From: Oscillospiraceae bacterium
GTDB taxonomy: Bacteria > Bacillota > Clostridia > Oscillospirales > CAG-272
Length of the DNA: 5,404 nt
Assembly (NCBI GenBank): GCA_009788105.1
Contig: WQSD01000099.1
Location: 1-5,404 of the forward strand
Reading direction: 5' to 3'
Below the pieces are notes generated by a model that was not told the DNA's origin, made no database searches, and saw only the letters and a list, made by a program, of their open reading frames with translations. Below are positions 5,364 through 5,404 of the stretch, in pieces (the first letter of the stretch is position 1; every line of letters starts with the position of its first letter). Both the position numbers and the translations under genes were made by a program.

Positions 5364-5404
5364 TAAAAGCGTCCTTGACCTTCTTCCACACAGGCGGGTC
5401 GCCC

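Larger units (their letters stand above)
4967..5404. other. Non-coding repeat patchwork upstream of der
   Basis: There is no credible gene in these 438 bases. Short open frames exist on both strands but they run straight through palindromes and a 10-bp tandem repeat, lack good ribosome-binding sites and give low-complexity, Cys/Arg/Ser-rich peptides. The block holds, from left to right, an AT-rich leader with a possible der promoter, a hairpin at 5055-5073, two convergent three-segment repeats (5108-5244), a hairpin at 5268-5295, a small hairpin at 5297-5311 and a tandem repeat at 5316-5363. The word CCTTGACC occurs three times (5168, 5258, 5373). Confidence 0.75.

Noticed and set aside
5016..5366. 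116-codon plus-strand open frame
   Set aside because: It runs through both palindromic repeats and the 10-bp tandem repeat, and its product is low-complexity with no recognisable domain or ribosome-binding site.

Overview
The window looks like a piece of a Firmicutes chromosome, most likely class Clostridia (Oscillospiraceae/Ruminococcaceae-like). The reasons are moderate GC by eye, G-rich Shine-Dalgarno sites, the linked genes der and plsY, a YhaO/YhaN-type gene pair, and intergenic small palindromic repeats of a style common in gut Clostridia. This placement is inference from protein style and gene content; no search was run.

All four real genes lie on the minus strand, so they read right to left: der, plsY, yhaO-like, yhaN-like. 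The region right of der (about 4967-5404) has no convincing gene and is a patchwork of short repeats and hairpins. der (3641-4966) encodes the essential double-GTPase ribosome assembly factor. A 101-bp gap with a hairpin and a tandem heptamer repeat separates it from plsY (2724-3539), the membrane glycerol-3-phosphate acyltransferase that starts phospholipid synthesis. A 177-bp gap with nested inverted repeats follows. Next come a calcineurin-like phosphoesterase of the SbcD/Mre11/YhaO type (1410-2540) and, 14 bp further on, the first 465 residues of an SMC/Rad50-like ATPase of the YhaN type (1-1395). The latter runs off the left edge.

der and plsY are core housekeeping genes. The phosphoesterase/ATPase pair is evidently one translational unit, because the ATPase ribosome-binding site overlaps the phosphoesterase stop codon. 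By analogy with Mre11-Rad50 and SbcD-SbcC, the two products probably form a nucleic-acid-processing complex. The ATPase carries a predicted two-helix membrane hairpin inside its coiled coil, so the complex may be membrane-tethered.

There is no clear new multi-gene system here. The most notable signals are the membrane hairpin in the ATPase, two convergent repeats at 5108-5244 with the same three-segment fold but different stem sequences, a 10-bp inverted repeat bracketing the plsY-yhaO gap, and an 11-bp hairpin core shared by two separate intergenic gaps.
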